Below are positions 1 to 12,200 of a DNA stretch of 64,000 bases, one piece after another; within the stretch, counting starts at the first letter, position 1; each line of letters begins with the position of its first letter. Source of the DNA: Desmodesmus armatus. Taxonomy: Eukaryota; Chlorophyta; Chlorophyceae; Sphaeropleales; Scenedesmaceae. The position numbers were made by a program, and so were the translations under genes. The notes beneath the pieces are model-generated. The model had not been told where the DNA came from, searched no databases, and worked only from the letters and a program-made list of their open reading frames with translations. Location: the NCBI GenBank assembly GCA_007449985.2, contig VIIQ02000158.1:62001-126000 (forward strand), in the 5' to 3' direction.

Positions 1-1160
1 CTGGTGCAGCAGCAGGCGGGGATGACACCAACAACAGCAGCAGTAATGAATTGGAGCTGCTGCGGTTTGAAAACGAGCTGCTACGGGGGGATGTAGATCG
101 TTTGAAGGGGCTCGAAAGCACTGGCGGTGGTGCTGTGACCGCACCAGCAGCAGCAGCAGCAGCTGGCAGCAGCTTTGACCAGCTGCTGCCAGTGCTGGGG
201 CAGCTGTCCAGTGTGTTAGAGGAGTTCCCTGCCTGTGATGTGGATGCTGCTGCTGCTGGGCAGCTGTCTGCGGTGCTGTCTGGCCGAGGGGGTCCTGTGA
301 CTGAGGCTGCCGTTGAACAGCTGCTGCAGGCAGTAGCAGCCAGCTCTGACAAGCTACAGGCGGTGACGGAAAAGGCTCAGGGGCTACTGCAGCAGCTGGC
401 GGCTGCTGCACCGCCGCCACAGCAGCAGCAGCAGGACTTGCTGCTGGAGCTAGATGGGGGTGAGGAGGGTGGAGATGGGGCAGCGGCAGCAGCAGTGCAG
501 CTGCAGGTGTTGCTGTCGGGGCTGGTGGGGATGCTGTCTGCGAAGTTCCAGCAGCTGAATGAAGTTCAGTGTGACAGGCTGTTGGCACAGGCTGCTGCGG
601 CTAGTGCTGGGGCGGGACCTGCTGCTGCTGCTGCACCTGTAACCAATGGGGTGTTGGCAGGGCCACAGCAGCAGCAGCAGCAGCAGCAGGGTGGCAGCGG
701 CATTATGGGTGCTGCTAGGGGTATAGCAGGGCAGGGTGTAGGGCATGCTTTAGCAGCGGGGGATGGGGTACGCAGCATGTTTGCCAAGTTTGTCGGACCG
801 ACAGCGGCTGACGGGGTGAGGTCACCCACACACCAGCAGCAGCAGCAGCAGCTCCTCCAGCAGCAACAGCAGCCGCCGCCGCTGCAGCAGCAGCAGCGAC
901 CGGCAGGGGTAGATCAGGGGTCGGCAGGTGCCAGCGGCGGGGTGCTGGGGCTTGCTGGGCGGGGTGGTGGGCTTGTGAACCAGAATGTGCTGGGGGGCTT
1001 GCTAGGGCAGCGGGTGACGGAGGGCATGTCTGGGCTGGGTTCAGGGCTAGGTTCTATGCTGGGGCGCAACATTTCGGGGACACGGCAGCAGCAAGGGCAG
1101 CAGCAGGGGCAGGGACAGCCCCCTCCGCCCCCCCAGCAGCCACAGCAGCACCAGTGGTAG
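1..1160 (+). CDS. 3' end of an Ala/Gln-rich coiled-coil-like protein (partial)
   Basis: The frame is open from base 3 to the TAG at 1158-1160 and enters from outside the window, so this is a terminal exon; the codon at 51 is TTG, not a real start. It begins with a heptad-like stretch (ELELLRFENELLRGDVDRL) typical of a coiled coil. Leu/Ala-rich helical sequence follows, then Gln tracts at about 661-690 and 832-895, and a Gly-rich C-terminal third ending in Gln/Pro. Codon use and the steady Ala-Gln-Leu composition match the other genes here. I recognise no domain, so the product is unknown. The long antisense open frames across it are by-products of CAG runs. I am confident that it is coding but have no basis for a function. 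Confidence 0.6.
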   Translation, partial: GAAAGGDDTNNSSSNELELLRFENELLRGDVDRLKGLESTGGGAVTAPAAAAAAGSSFDQLLPVLGQLSSVLEEFPACDVDAAAAGQLSAVLSGRGGPVTEAAVEQLLQAVAASSDKLQAVTEKAQGLLQQLAAAAPPPQQQQQDLLLELDGGEEGGDGAAAAAVQLQVLLSGLVGMLSAKFQQLNEVQCDRLLAQAAAASAGAGPAAAAAPVTNGVLAGPQQQQQQQQGGSGIMGAARGIAGQGVGHALAAGDGVRSMFAKFVGPTAADGVRSPTHQQQQQQLLQQQQQPPPLQQQQRPAGVDQGSAGASGGVLGLAGRGGGLVNQNVLGGLLGQRVTEGMSGLGSGLGSMLGRNISGTRQQQGQQQGQGQPPPPPQQPQQHQW

Positions 1161-2438
1161 TGGGTTGTTTGTAGTTTGGTGGTGGCCAGGCTGTTGGGTT
1201 GGCAGTTGAGGACTGCGGGCGGGTGGGTGGGGGTGTCCCTTGTAAAGACAGTTTGCATCCTGGTGGTGTGCTGCCGGGGTCTGTTGAGTGCAGTCTGATT
1301 TGCAGCAGCAGATGGTAGAGGGGCTATCTTGTGCATTGATGGGTGATTGTGGGGTTGGGCGGTTGAGCTGTGCAATCCAGTCACTGCGGGCATGTTGTAT
1401 GGCTCAGCTATTGGTGCAGCTGTGCAACATGTGTCGTTAGTTGTGGAGGCAACCAGTGTATTGAGGTGTTCGATCATTGTGCACAAGCATATATGCAAGT
1501 TCACTGTGTGGCGCAGGCACGTCGCATGCTTGCATGCAGCAGTGCTGACACCAGCAGCTGTGCAACATTTTGTGCATGTGTGCTCACTGCAGCTGTGTCT
1601 GTTGTGGCGGAGTTTGCAGCTGACTGGCTGCTTTGGGCTTAGCTGCACTCCGTCACCTGTACCCAGTAGGTGCATGCATGCAGCAATGAAATGTACGTAT
1701 GATAATACAATAGCTGCAAGTACACTGGACTGAGCGTGGAAGCAACCATTACGGTGCGACCTACAGCACTGACGTAATTCTCACATGAGTGCTGGCAGTC
1801 TCCAACACCGTGAAAAGCTTACTGTCTGCAGCATGTAGGTATTCTATCGGGAAGTGCCTGTTAATCATGCAGGAACTTGTCTCTCTCCATCAGGTAAGCA
1901 TACATGGGGCAGATACCCAACCTTCCCCTTGTATGGCGCTTGTGATGATGCAGAGCGTTGTTCTGTGAAACACTGTTAACTTTTGTGTTTGCTGACCAGC
2001 CCGTGAGCAACCACTTGTACATTTCTCATTGAAAGAGTACAGATGAGAGAACAGAGAGTACAGATGTTGAAGAAAAGGGGAGAAAGTATCAGTGTGGGGC
2101 TGCAGCTGCAAGGGGCGACATCGAACACAATTGCATACATTCCAGTTATTTTGGATGATGCTAAAATGCAGCAGGTAGCAGGCGTGTGGTTGGTGTTGTC
2201 GAATATTCTGGGGCCGCGGCCAGGCACACTCATTTAGAAACATCCCGATTTGCGGAGAGTGCAAAGCTTTTGAATTAGGCATATTGAATTACACAGACAT
2301 GACAATGGCGCTTGCTTAGCAGGCAAAAACCGCCCTGTAACGGTACATTCTATACCGCCAAGGAATGGCTTCATAAGTAGCACCCGGCACCAACAACATC
2401 ACCAATTTGTCAAGAGACATATTGAAGCAGTCTTCAAG
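1161..2438. other. Intergenic region upstream of the subtilase
   Basis: This stretch holds the 3' flank of the first gene and the presumed promoter of the subtilase. I see no conserved coding frame; open frames at 1347-1733 and 1890-2282 have no splice support or recognisable content. A TATA-like string near 2350 (tctataccgcc) sits about 90 bases before the subtilase ATG and could be core promoter, but this is weak. Confidence 0.4.
1241..1245 (+). terminator. TGTAA poly(A) signal
   Basis: A TGTAA pentamer lies 80 bases past the stop codon of the partial gene ending at 1160. TGTAA is the standard polyadenylation signal of chlorophycean algae; its use here is inferred from position. Confidence 0.4.
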
Positions 2439-5400
2439 ATGGCTCGCAGTCATTCGGCCTACTGGGCCTTCGGGCTCCTGCTTCTCCTGGCAACGTGTGC
2501 TTTCGCATACGGTAAGCTTCGTTGGACATTTATTGCAGCTTCTAGATAACCATTACATTGCATACATCACAGGCGCAGGCGCATCATGAGCAGTTCTCCC
2601 TCAATGGTTTCCCGTGAGGCCGACAGCTCTTCCCGAGTGAGAAGCTCAAAGCACTTCACAACGTTATAAATAGCCACAGCATCGGATTTCAACAGAGTTC
2701 ACTAGACACTTCTGTCCTAACTTGGCACTACTGTTGCGGTTTCACTGGCACTCCTGCTGCCCTCCCAGATTCAGACTCTGACTCGGAATACTCCGGCAAG
2801 AAAGACTACTCCGGCAAGGAAGACTACTCCGGCAAGGAAGACTACTCCGGCAAGGAAGAGTACTCCGGCAAGGAAGAGTACTCCGGCAAGGAAGAATACT
2901 CCGGCAAGGACGACAAGGAGCCTGCTGACAACGACGTTTGCGACCCCACCAAGCAGACCCAGTCTCCTAGGTTCGTGATCAGGTGGAAGAACCGCCCACA
3001 CAACTGCCAGGGCTTCTTCAAGAAGTTCGGCATCGAGCTGACGATGCTCTACGAGTGGGACAAGGAAGCTAGCATCTACGAGGCAGAAGATACCAAGGAG
3101 GCAAACGACATCATGGATGATATCCTCACCATCCTGTCGGGAGATGGTGAGCATGCTGTGGCAGTGGGGGTATAGCTAGTCTCAAACAACAAAGCAGTTG
3201 TGTACAGACACTCTGGGGCCGTTGAGGAACGCCCTGGTCATCAGACGTGCAGCTGCTGTGCTGGGTTGCAGGCCCAAAGAGGCAAGCTTGCTCTGAATAG
3301 AACCATCATTTGCTTGACTGCCCAGCAACGCGGGTGTGATGTCAGCGCCAGCCAATGAGTATGTGCAGTCATGTCCTGTCATGAAGCAATACTCACGCAG
3401 CCATGTGCAGGCACTCCAGCACTTTGCAAAGCTCTTGCAACCCAAGATGGCAACCTTCCCGCATCACAGCTTGCCAGGTATAAGCTTGTATGCTTCTTCC
3501 AGGTACATGCGCAGCTCCCCACGCTTGTGCCCCTCTTCTGCTTCCTTGCAGAGCTGATTGGGAAGGGTCCCTTTGCCGACCCCGAAATCAAGCACGCGAT
3601 CAAGGCCCATGTGGCATCCGTGTATGGCGAGTGCTTCTACGAGGTTGTCGCTGCAAAGCCTGCTGCCGCCGCCGACGAGTGCCCTGGAGCCACCTGCCCC
3701 ACTACTGGCCTGTGGGGTAAGCATCCTCCCCGTGTTCATGTCAGATTCACACTTGAACGGGCTCACAGTTGCTGCCTGGTTGCGCCCAGACACCCAGGGG
3801 CCCTGGGTGACCTGTACTGGGGCAGTACTTCAACACCTCGTCTTAGCTGTAGGCTGCATATAGCTGTGCAGAGCTGTAGACAAATTCGACTGGACCTGAC
3901 TTCACTGTTTAAAGCTTCTGATTCAAGGGGGGGGGGCGTGCAGGAAAGTGCCGGACACCACGACAGAAAAGTGGAAACAGGGCCAGACACCCCCCCACCC
4001 CCCCCCCATCCCCCGTAAACCTGCGTTCCGAGGCCAGGGGATGGTTCATATAGTTTATATATGTTTTTATTGAAGCTTACGCACTCTTGAAAGCGTGCTG
4101 CAAGCTTTCCTGAGGTCTGAACTTTGAAATCTGATCACACACCGATCCATGCATTTCGTTCTGGAAGGGGCCCGACAGTGCTGAACAGCACTGGAATGAG
4201 CTGTCTATATTACTTTAGGACATAACCACACCACGCTGATGTTTCACAATAAGCAGCACCACCACACTGGGCTACTGCCCTCAACCAGCAGTCAACCGCC
4301 GCTGTGCTGCTGCCTTTCTGGGCCCTCATGGTAGCCTGATAGGTATTGTGAAGGCACAAAAATGGCAGCAATCGATAGCCTATGATGTAAGCTTTGACAT
4401 GAGCCGCATACAGCCTTTATCGGACTGCTGACAGAAAAGTTACTAAACCCTGTGCAGAAAAGGCAGGCCCAGACCACCCCCCCACCCCCCCCTGCATAAA
4501 CCCTCTCAGATTTCCTGCAATTTAGGTCAAATTAAAGCTGTTATTGCATATAATAAACCTTGAAATTTTCAGGGCAAGGTCCGACGTGGTGCTGTCCAGC
4601 ACCCAGACTGCCCCCCCCCCCCTTCCCCCCTGTCTGATTGCACGATAACAGTATGCCGTGTACCTATGCAGTTATCCTGTTGTCACATCACCAGGCTGGT
4701 CGGCGGAATTGCTGGTTGTTGGGTGTCACCATAATCTTGATGTTTGTGGTTCAGAAACTCCTTGGCACTGTCCATTTTTGACACTGGCAGTCCCGGACTG
4801 CCTTTCTCCATTGAATGGATGGCAGCCTCAGCAAACGCATTATCGACACGCAAGTCTACTGACAGCCTGCGGGGTTGTTGCTGCTGTGTGCTACTGCTTG
4901 TGGTCGCCCTTCAGGCCTCAACCGCATCCGCGCACCCGCAACTTGGGCCCTTTTGCCCCCCGGCATCGCCAACCAGAGCCCTACCTCCAACGTGATGGTG
5001 ATCGACTCCGGCGTCAACCAATTCCATCAAGACCTTGCTGCCAACTTGGTGCCTGGCCTCACTGTGACAGGCTATGTGTTCCCTCCCACACCCGTTGCTG
5101 CCCCCGGCGCTGTCGGCCCAACCACCGACCCCAACGGCCACGGAACACATGTGTCAGGTGAGTAGAGAATCTTGGAGAGCTTTCAACGTGTCAAAGCCTG
5201 CCTGTGTGGCTCCTTAATTCCCTTGCGATCCAGCGTATGCCACATGTGTTCTTTTGCTTTCATGAGCCTTGCAAATAGGGTCTGTGAATGGACACCCCTT
5301 GGAACCCCATACACCTCGGTTTGTGCCCAACCCGTGCAACCCATGCGGGTGCTGCATACTATCGCTTGAGCTGTAGCTGTTCAAATCTTGAAAACTTGGG

Positions 5401-7587
5401 CCGTTTCTGTCACAGGTACCATCTTCGCTCGCTGGAACAATGGCGTTAACACCCCTGTCGGAGTGGTTGGCAACGCGCTTGGTGGCAGCTGTGGCTGTGA
5501 CAACCGCACCCCCCCAGATGGACGTCCGGGCACACTTGAGGGCCTCTGCCTGATCAACTGCCTGAGGTTTGCCGGAGACAGGGGCGTGCGCGTCATCAAC
5601 ATGTCATATGGGCGCAGGCAACCACAGCGCTCAGCAGCGAACGATGAGGAGCGCCTGGCAATGATCCGTTTCTGCAACCAAGGAGGCATCGCGGCTATCG
5701 CAGCCGGCAATGATGGCCGCAACATCCTGGAAGCGGGCCGCTTCACATACCCAGCTGCACTGGCTGCAGACCTGGCAAGTGAGTACATACACACCTGAGC
5801 AGCTTGACTGTTACTGTAACTGTTACATGGTTATATGCTTTACCCCTGGGTGGGTTGTCTGCAGTGACAAGGTCGACTGATTCTGTCATGTGCTTCACCG
5901 ACATGTGCTCAATCCAACTACGGCCAGAAACAAATAAAACTTGGCCTAGACTGTACTAGGCAGCATATCGCCTTCCTGTGCAAGTCAGTTCAGTAAGGTG
6001 GCCTTACAATCATTGTGTGTGAGCGCATGACATGACCCTCAATGTTATTCATAGACAACCCCTGCAACTGCTGAGAAACTGACTGCCACTCCTCCTGCAT
6101 TTTGTGCGCTGCCTGCTGCTGCCACCCTGCCCTCCCAGACACCAACCCCACCTGCATCATCCCAGTGGCCAACCTGCAGGAGAATGGTGAACTGAGCGCG
6201 AGCTCTAACTTTGGAGCCGCTGTCAAGGTGGCTGCCCCAGGCACAGCCATCTTCAGCGCATGGAATGGCAGCCCTACAGACACCCGAACAATCAGCGGCA
6301 CAAGTATGGCCAGCCCCCACGTTGCTGGTATGGCTACCCTCCTCTTCAACGCCTTCCCTGATGCCACACAGCCACAGGTGGGTGCGACTTGGTATACATG
6401 CTGCGCCGGCAAATGATCTTGCAAGGCACACAATCTACACCCTATCAGCGGTATCTGAACCTTGCCTTGCTGCAGCAAGCGTTCTATCTGCCCGACCCTT
6501 TCCTTGTCAGCATCCACTGTCAGCAAATATCACTCCGTGTCCTTGTGCATGTGAACGCACCAGCATCTTGGCTCAGTAGTACCAGCATCTTGGCTCAGTT
6601 GACCTACTTCTGACCTACTCCTGTTGTTGCCACCGTACAGGTGCACAACTGCATCGTCAACACAGCCACCAACAGGGCCAGGGCCAACCCTGCCGTACCC
6701 GGCCAGACCATTGCCGGTGGTATCGTCGACTTGCTGGCCGCCTACAACTGCGTCTTGGGCAACCCCACCTGCCCCACCACTGGCCTCCCTCCTTGCGTCA
6801 ACCCTACCACCGGTACGACCTGCAACTTGGTCTGATCAGTACTGCGGCAGGGCCCACTTGTGAGCCTGAGTTAGGGTTTGCGTGCACATGTGCATCATAA
6901 TGGGTCTGATTGAGGGACACCAGCGCTGCCATCAGCACCATTAGGGGGTGTCTAACACTTCTTCCCTTCTGACAACACTTTTAGTGACGCACCATCTGGC
7001 AGCTGTGCTGCAGGCATAGCAGCAGGTCCATCCTCTTGAAGTGACTTTCTGGGAACCCAGTTGCTTCAAACTTTTTCGGCATGGTGGCCAGGCCTAAAGC
7101 TAGCCATCATCAAGTCCCGAGGCCCAAGGCTTGCCTCAACCTACCCCGCTGTTTGTTCTGCCTCCCAGGTCGCGTGGTCACCCCTGTTGCTGCCTGCGTC
7201 CCCGCCAACAACTTCTGCCTCAACATCCCCGGCAACACCCGCGCCATCTGCCAGTACAACTACCGCGCCGAGGGCTCCCTGTGCCGCCGCAACACCACCG
7301 CCGGCACCAATGATTTCGATGACATGTTTGAGGAGCTGTCAGCAGAAGAGATGCAGACCCTGGGCCTGTCTGCAGCACCCACAGAGTACCTTGAGCAGGA
7401 TGGTGAGGATACTGGGAGCCAGGCAAACATGCTGGGTGGCAGTGAGCCACAGCAGGCTTTGCCCAGGCGTCAGAAGAGGACATGCGGTTCTTGCGTCAAC
7501 AGGCAGTGTGTTACCCAGACTGCCAGGTGGTGCAAGACTGCTCGTCGCGCCCCCCGGGCCACCACAAGTGCTGATCCCACCGTGTAA
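2439..7587 (+). CDS. Secreted subtilisin-like serine protease (S8) with propeptide and Cys-rich C-terminal tail
   Basis: Eight exons: 2439-2511, 2769-3146, 3552-3716, 4915-5157, 5416-5778, 6139-6377, 6641-6812, 7169-7587. All introns are GT-AG and phases match, giving 683 residues. A signal peptide (1-23, FGLLLLLATCAFA) is followed by a Tyr-Ser-Gly-Lys acidic repeat (about 30-72), an I9-like propeptide (about 80-195), then the S8 domain. The triad is Asp236 (VMVIDSG), His281 (NGHGTHVSG) and Ser463 (ISGTSMASPHVAG), with oxyanion Asn385 (AAGNDG). Every catalytic motif is intact. The last exon adds about 140 residues with Cys pairs, an acidic segment and a basic RRQKR stretch, not part of the S8 core. 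If intron 7 is retained, translation stops at 6835 with a short tail instead. The enzyme probably acts in the secretory pathway or outside the cell; its substrate is unknown. Confidence 0.9.
2789..2914 (+). repeat. 18-bp coding tandem repeat, seven copies
   Basis: Seven in-frame copies of an 18-base unit in subtilase exon 2 encode Tyr-Ser-Gly-Lys followed by two mostly acidic residues. It lies between the signal peptide and the propeptide, so it would be part of the zymogen and probably lost on maturation. The charge-alternating, Tyr-periodic design is unusual for an I9 leader. Confidence 0.95.
3955..4640. repeat. Two diverged C-rich blocks in subtilase intron 3
   Basis: Intron 3 (3717-4914) is the longest in the gene. 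It holds two related blocks, near 3961-4080 and 4429-4560, each with a GACAGAAAAGT start, a GGCCAGAC-like string, a run of C, then TAAACC and an AT-rich tail. A third poly-C run follows near 4611. They look like two copies of a degraded repeat inserted in the intron; no terminal repeats or coding potential are visible. Confidence 0.45.
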
Positions 7588-9232
7588 ATGTGCAGCCATA
7601 CGTTGCGCATAATACATGGGCACCCAGCACACTGTATGTGAGCTTGGTGCCTGAGTGTCTCGGACATGATTATCAGTGATGATGAGGTTGTGAAAGACTC
7701 CAGCTGATTTGCTGTTTGTACTAACTTAGTACAGTGCAAGATCTGTCCAGCTTCGGCTTGCAGCATGCTTGCTTTATCATAAAGCAGTGACTGCCAGTGG
7801 TGCCACTGTTGTGACCATGTCCCTTCGGGCCAGGGTGTTGTGCACGTACGCTACTGCTCCTGCTCCTTTTTTGAGATCTGCTGATGTCACTATACAGCTG
7901 ATTGTGCCGCAAGGCAAGTTGCACCATTTGGGTATGTTGCGGTTGACAACTTTTTGGACCCCCCCAAAAGCCAGCTTTTTGGACCCCCCCATCGCTTTAC
8001 AACACTCGAGATAGCTGTTTGTTGAAGTCAACAGTAGCCAGTTCACAAAGCTCTAGAGATCTCCAGCCCCACCACTGTTTGAAAAAAAGGGGCCTACCTT
8101 CACGTTGAAAGACACGTAGGCTGTTTGCAAGCTCGTAAATGGAGGCCCACTGGGCCAGCTGTCAGTGTAGTGGATGGGCCACCACCTGATCTGTTGCAAC
8201 ACCAGTAATGCACAGATATTGTCGTGCCAACAGCACAAGCTTGAGGCAACATCAGCCATGGCGCACTGCCAAGCCTTGGCAGGTACCTTGAAGGTAAGTG
8301 AATCACTGTGTCCCCGTCACAGGCACGTCTGTGTTATCAGTCCTGCTCCCGAAGGCTCATGAGCCTTGCCTCCAGGGATTGCGTGGCGGTGAGCCGTCAA
8401 GTTGGGACTGCAAAGTTGTTCTGTGTGTGCCAGTTCTGGAAAGTGACCAGCTACACCAGGGAAACACATCAGCACGCAGCATTGCAGGTAGTGCCAGGGG
8501 GACAGTGTCTGTACATGAATGCCACCTGTGCTGCTGGCTTCAAGGCGACCACTGGGCGTCTGGCGTAGCAGGAGAGTGCCTTGTGACTTGCCTGGAATGC
8601 CAGCAGGGGGGTTGGTCCCCCCCCCCCCCCCCAGTTTTGGCGTGTTGCCATATCGCATTAATGTTTTGGCGCCATGATTGCACATGCAAGCTTGAGGCCA
8701 CCCCCCACTCAGAGAAGAGCCAGGAATGGCTAAACCCATGCCATATGGACTCCAAACACAAGAAACAGGCAGTCACATTCCAACATTTTTGAACCGCAAC
8801 TGCCATGAACATGGAAGTTATGAGTCGTTCAAGCTGCTCACATGCGGTGCATTGCTGGGAGAAGACGCTGATATCATACGAGAAAGTTGCTGCAGTGTGG
8901 CCCCTGCAGTTGTATGACGAAGGTTGAATTTCAAATTTGATCAGCACAAAGGTCAGTATCCCTCTTAACCAGGATGCTGTGAGTCAGCCCGACACTGGCG
9001 CGCATGCAGCAACAGCAACTGTCAGCCCTTGTCTGAAGACATAGCAGGTGAGCACACCACGCACCCATGGCTGACAGCACAACCAACTCACTAATGGGCC
9101 CAGCATCCTGTGTGCACTTCCTGGCTTGCTGCGTAGGTTGCCCATCGATCTAACGGCAAAAACACCCCCCATCAGCGCGTATGAGCACCCCAGCAGCTGC
9201 AGCGGGGTGTCCGCAGTTGGAGCAAGAGTGAA
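7588..9232. other. Intergenic region between subtilase and oxygenase
   Basis: No convincing gene. A short ATG frame at 8259 ends in a good donor-like AAG|gtaagt near 8294, which could be an upstream (5' UTR or leader) exon of the oxygenase, but I cannot link it by conservation. Two near-identical strings with the sequence TTTTTGGACCCCCCC lie at about 7950-7990, and a C run lies at 8618-8632. The frames at 8298-8792 show no recognisable protein. Confidence 0.3.
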
Positions 9233-9237
9233 ATGAA

Positions 9238-12200
9238 CAGCAGGAGGAGGATGAGGGCAACGAAGAGAGTGACTGGCAGGATCTGCTCTGGGATGCTCTG
9301 TCTGCTGCTGTGCCACCAACTCGTTTCGCCTGCTCAGGCAAGCTCAGCCAGCCCCCACCAGCACCGCTCCCAACCTACCCTGACATTACAGTGGAGGGGG
9401 TTGGCCGTCTGGCCCTTCCTCTGAGCAAGGAGCAGGCTACCAGCCTCAAAGCAGTAGCTGAGCAGGCCCCGTATGGGAGGGGCCTGCGCACAGTGGTGGA
9501 CACAGCAGTGCGGGATGCACACCAGGTGGGGTTGCTGGCTGGGGCAGCAGTGAGCATCATCTTGTCCGCTGCATGTGCACACTACTGGGCAGTATGTGGT
9601 GGTGCAAGCTTGTCGAAGAGTGCAAAGCTACTTCAAGACAAGGGTCTAGTGGATGGTTGCGCGTGGCAGTTCTTCCAAAGCAGCAGCATGCACAACCAGT
9701 GCGTTGGGGCATCTTTTGGCCTCAATGTGGGGCCAGACAGCACTGGAGTAGCAAGCTGCCAGCTCCAACATTTCCCAGGGGAATAGAAGCACCAACCCTC
9801 TGCCAGTCACTCCTCGAGGAGCTCCCTTGCCAACCTGCCCTATGTAGAACCAACAACAGCCTTTGTGGACCACAGTTGCCGCAACACACAGTTTCTGGTT
9901 GTCTGCCCTTTTATTCTTCCTGTTTTTCCTGCTGCCAAATGACAGGTTGACGCATCCAAGATCAGCATAGCCAGCGGCTGGGACCGCCGGATGTGGCAGC
10001 TGGAGTCCGAAGTGTCCGCCTCCCTAGGCCTCAGCGATTACTCTGATGACCCTCCTGCAACAGTTAGCAACATCGAGGCCCGGCTGTACAAGCTGCTGCT
10101 GTACGAGCAGGGCGGCCACTTCAGTGCCCACCAGGACACTGAGAAGGAGCGGGGCATGGTGGGGACCCTGGTGGTGCAGCTGCCCTGCCACCAGGGACAC
10201 AGCGGGGGCACACTCACAGTGAGACACAAGGGACGAACCCACACACACAACTTTGCTGAGGTAAGTTACAAAGCTTCCGGGTATCTCTTCAAGATACACT
10301 CCTTCCTTCAATTGTTGCAGCCTGGCGGCTTGCCTGTATCCGCATCAGTTTTCAACCTTGAGGTACTGTTCAGATGCGCCCGCCGCTTTGTCCTGACACA
10401 AGTGTTGCTGGCCCTGCCCTGCTACAGGAGAGTGACCGCAGCCTGCACTTTGCCGCCTTCTTTGCTGACTGCGAGCACGAGCTCGGCCCCGTTACCAGCG
10501 GGGTGCGGCTGGTGCTGGCGTACAACCTGGTGTGGGTGGGAGAGGGCCCAGCGCGCACACTGCGGACCAGCAGCAAAGTGCAGGCAAGTGCCAGCAGCGG
10601 AGAACAGTACTACTGCTGTACTACTGTAGTACAGCGAGTGCACTGCACGTGCCATTGCCTTAGCCCTCGAGCATGTGATGAGTGCATGTGATGAGCCGTC
10701 CTCAAAGGATGCAAGGCCAATGGGATGAATCCCAATGTGTTACGATACAAAGGGGTTGTATCTGAATCTTTCTTTCTTGCTTTACAGGCGCACCTGAGGC
10801 TGGCACGCAAGGCGTGGGAGGCTGAGCTGGCGGCTGGCGGCAAACAGACACGCATCGCATTCTTGCTGGGTAAGTCAGTGCGCACCACTCAGTCGTGCTG
10901 GATAAGCCATTGCCTTCTTGAGCCAGCAGTGAGCCACAGTGAGTCAGGGCAGCTGCCACACCATGGGGGCGACAGTGTGTGCGGAAGCCATGTTTTGTAC
11001 CCTGCCTTGCAACAGCTTCAACCCAACTTTGCAGACATGTGTGCGTGTCGAGCAGCTTGTAGGCAGCTCACACAGGCTGTTGTAGACGCATGCACGCCCC
11101 ACCTGGCACAAGCAGCACAGACAGGGCCGCAATCATGCACCAGCAGTGAGCCGCGACCCGATGCGCTACTTACCGCCATCCAGCTTGCCTCTGGTGTGGC
11201 TGCTGACTTCACAACACTCATATGCTGCAGCCATCCATGCTGCCAATGCACACCGTACGCATTGCTGCCAATGCTATCTGTCCTTTCAGAGCACGAGTAC
11301 ACAGAAGCCAACCTGCGCTTCGAGCACCTGAAGGGTCGCGACCGCCATATGGTCGGGGCGCTGTCAAGCAGCCGCAACTTTGAGGTGCACCTCGCTCTCG
11401 TGCAGCGAACGGTGATCACAAACATCGAGGAAGACGGGACCCCTACCGCGAAAGCAAGCGCTGCCGCTATGGCTATGGCTATGACTCAGAGGAGGAAGGG
11501 GAGGATGAGGAGGATGAAGGGGAGCGGGAGGAAGATGCTGACAGTGATGCTGGCGAGGTGCGGAGAGACTGTGTCTGCAAGCAAATAGAGGCCTGGCAGC
11601 AGCTGATGGCAGACTCACACCTCACTCTCCAGAGGTGTGGGAGTAGCCGTCAAACAGTACCAGTTGTGAGTATGTGCAGCAAGCAGCGTGGAAATGTCAA
11701 GCGCATTCGACGAGCCTGGCGCCCCAAGTCCTGCTCATGGTGTCAGCACCAGCAGGGTATGATGCCATGCCTCAGCATTGTCAGCCCTTGCAAACCAGCC
11801 AACGTAGCTGTAGCTGCAATTTTCGGGCGATGAGGATCATGGCATGCCAGCACAATCAAACTTCAGCCTATTCAGCATGGGCTTTCCCAGCTGGCAAAAA
11901 GTCTGTTCCCGTTGGTGCGCAGGTGCTTGAGGACAGTATCGACGCCACCTGGGTGGGCAGGGAGGGCAAAACGGTAGACTTCAGCAGCATCGACTTGGAG
12001 GCCGACTTCTGGGACCCTGATGACAAAGCCCTGTTTAATGATGATGTTGACCCTGATGACGATGAGGAAAATTACACAGGGAATGAAGGTGGGCAGACTG
12101 GCACGTGTTTGTTTCGTGGGGGCATGGTAGCATGCTGCAGATGGCGGCAACGTGCGCGAGGCTGGCTGTCGCTGCTAAAAGGGTGCCTCACACTGCAGGC

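Noticed and set aside
9229..9231. TGA as a selenocysteine codon in the oxygenase leader
   Set aside because: It lies in a variable acidic leader, not at a redox site, and no SECIS-like element was found; a wrong start or a missing base explains it better.
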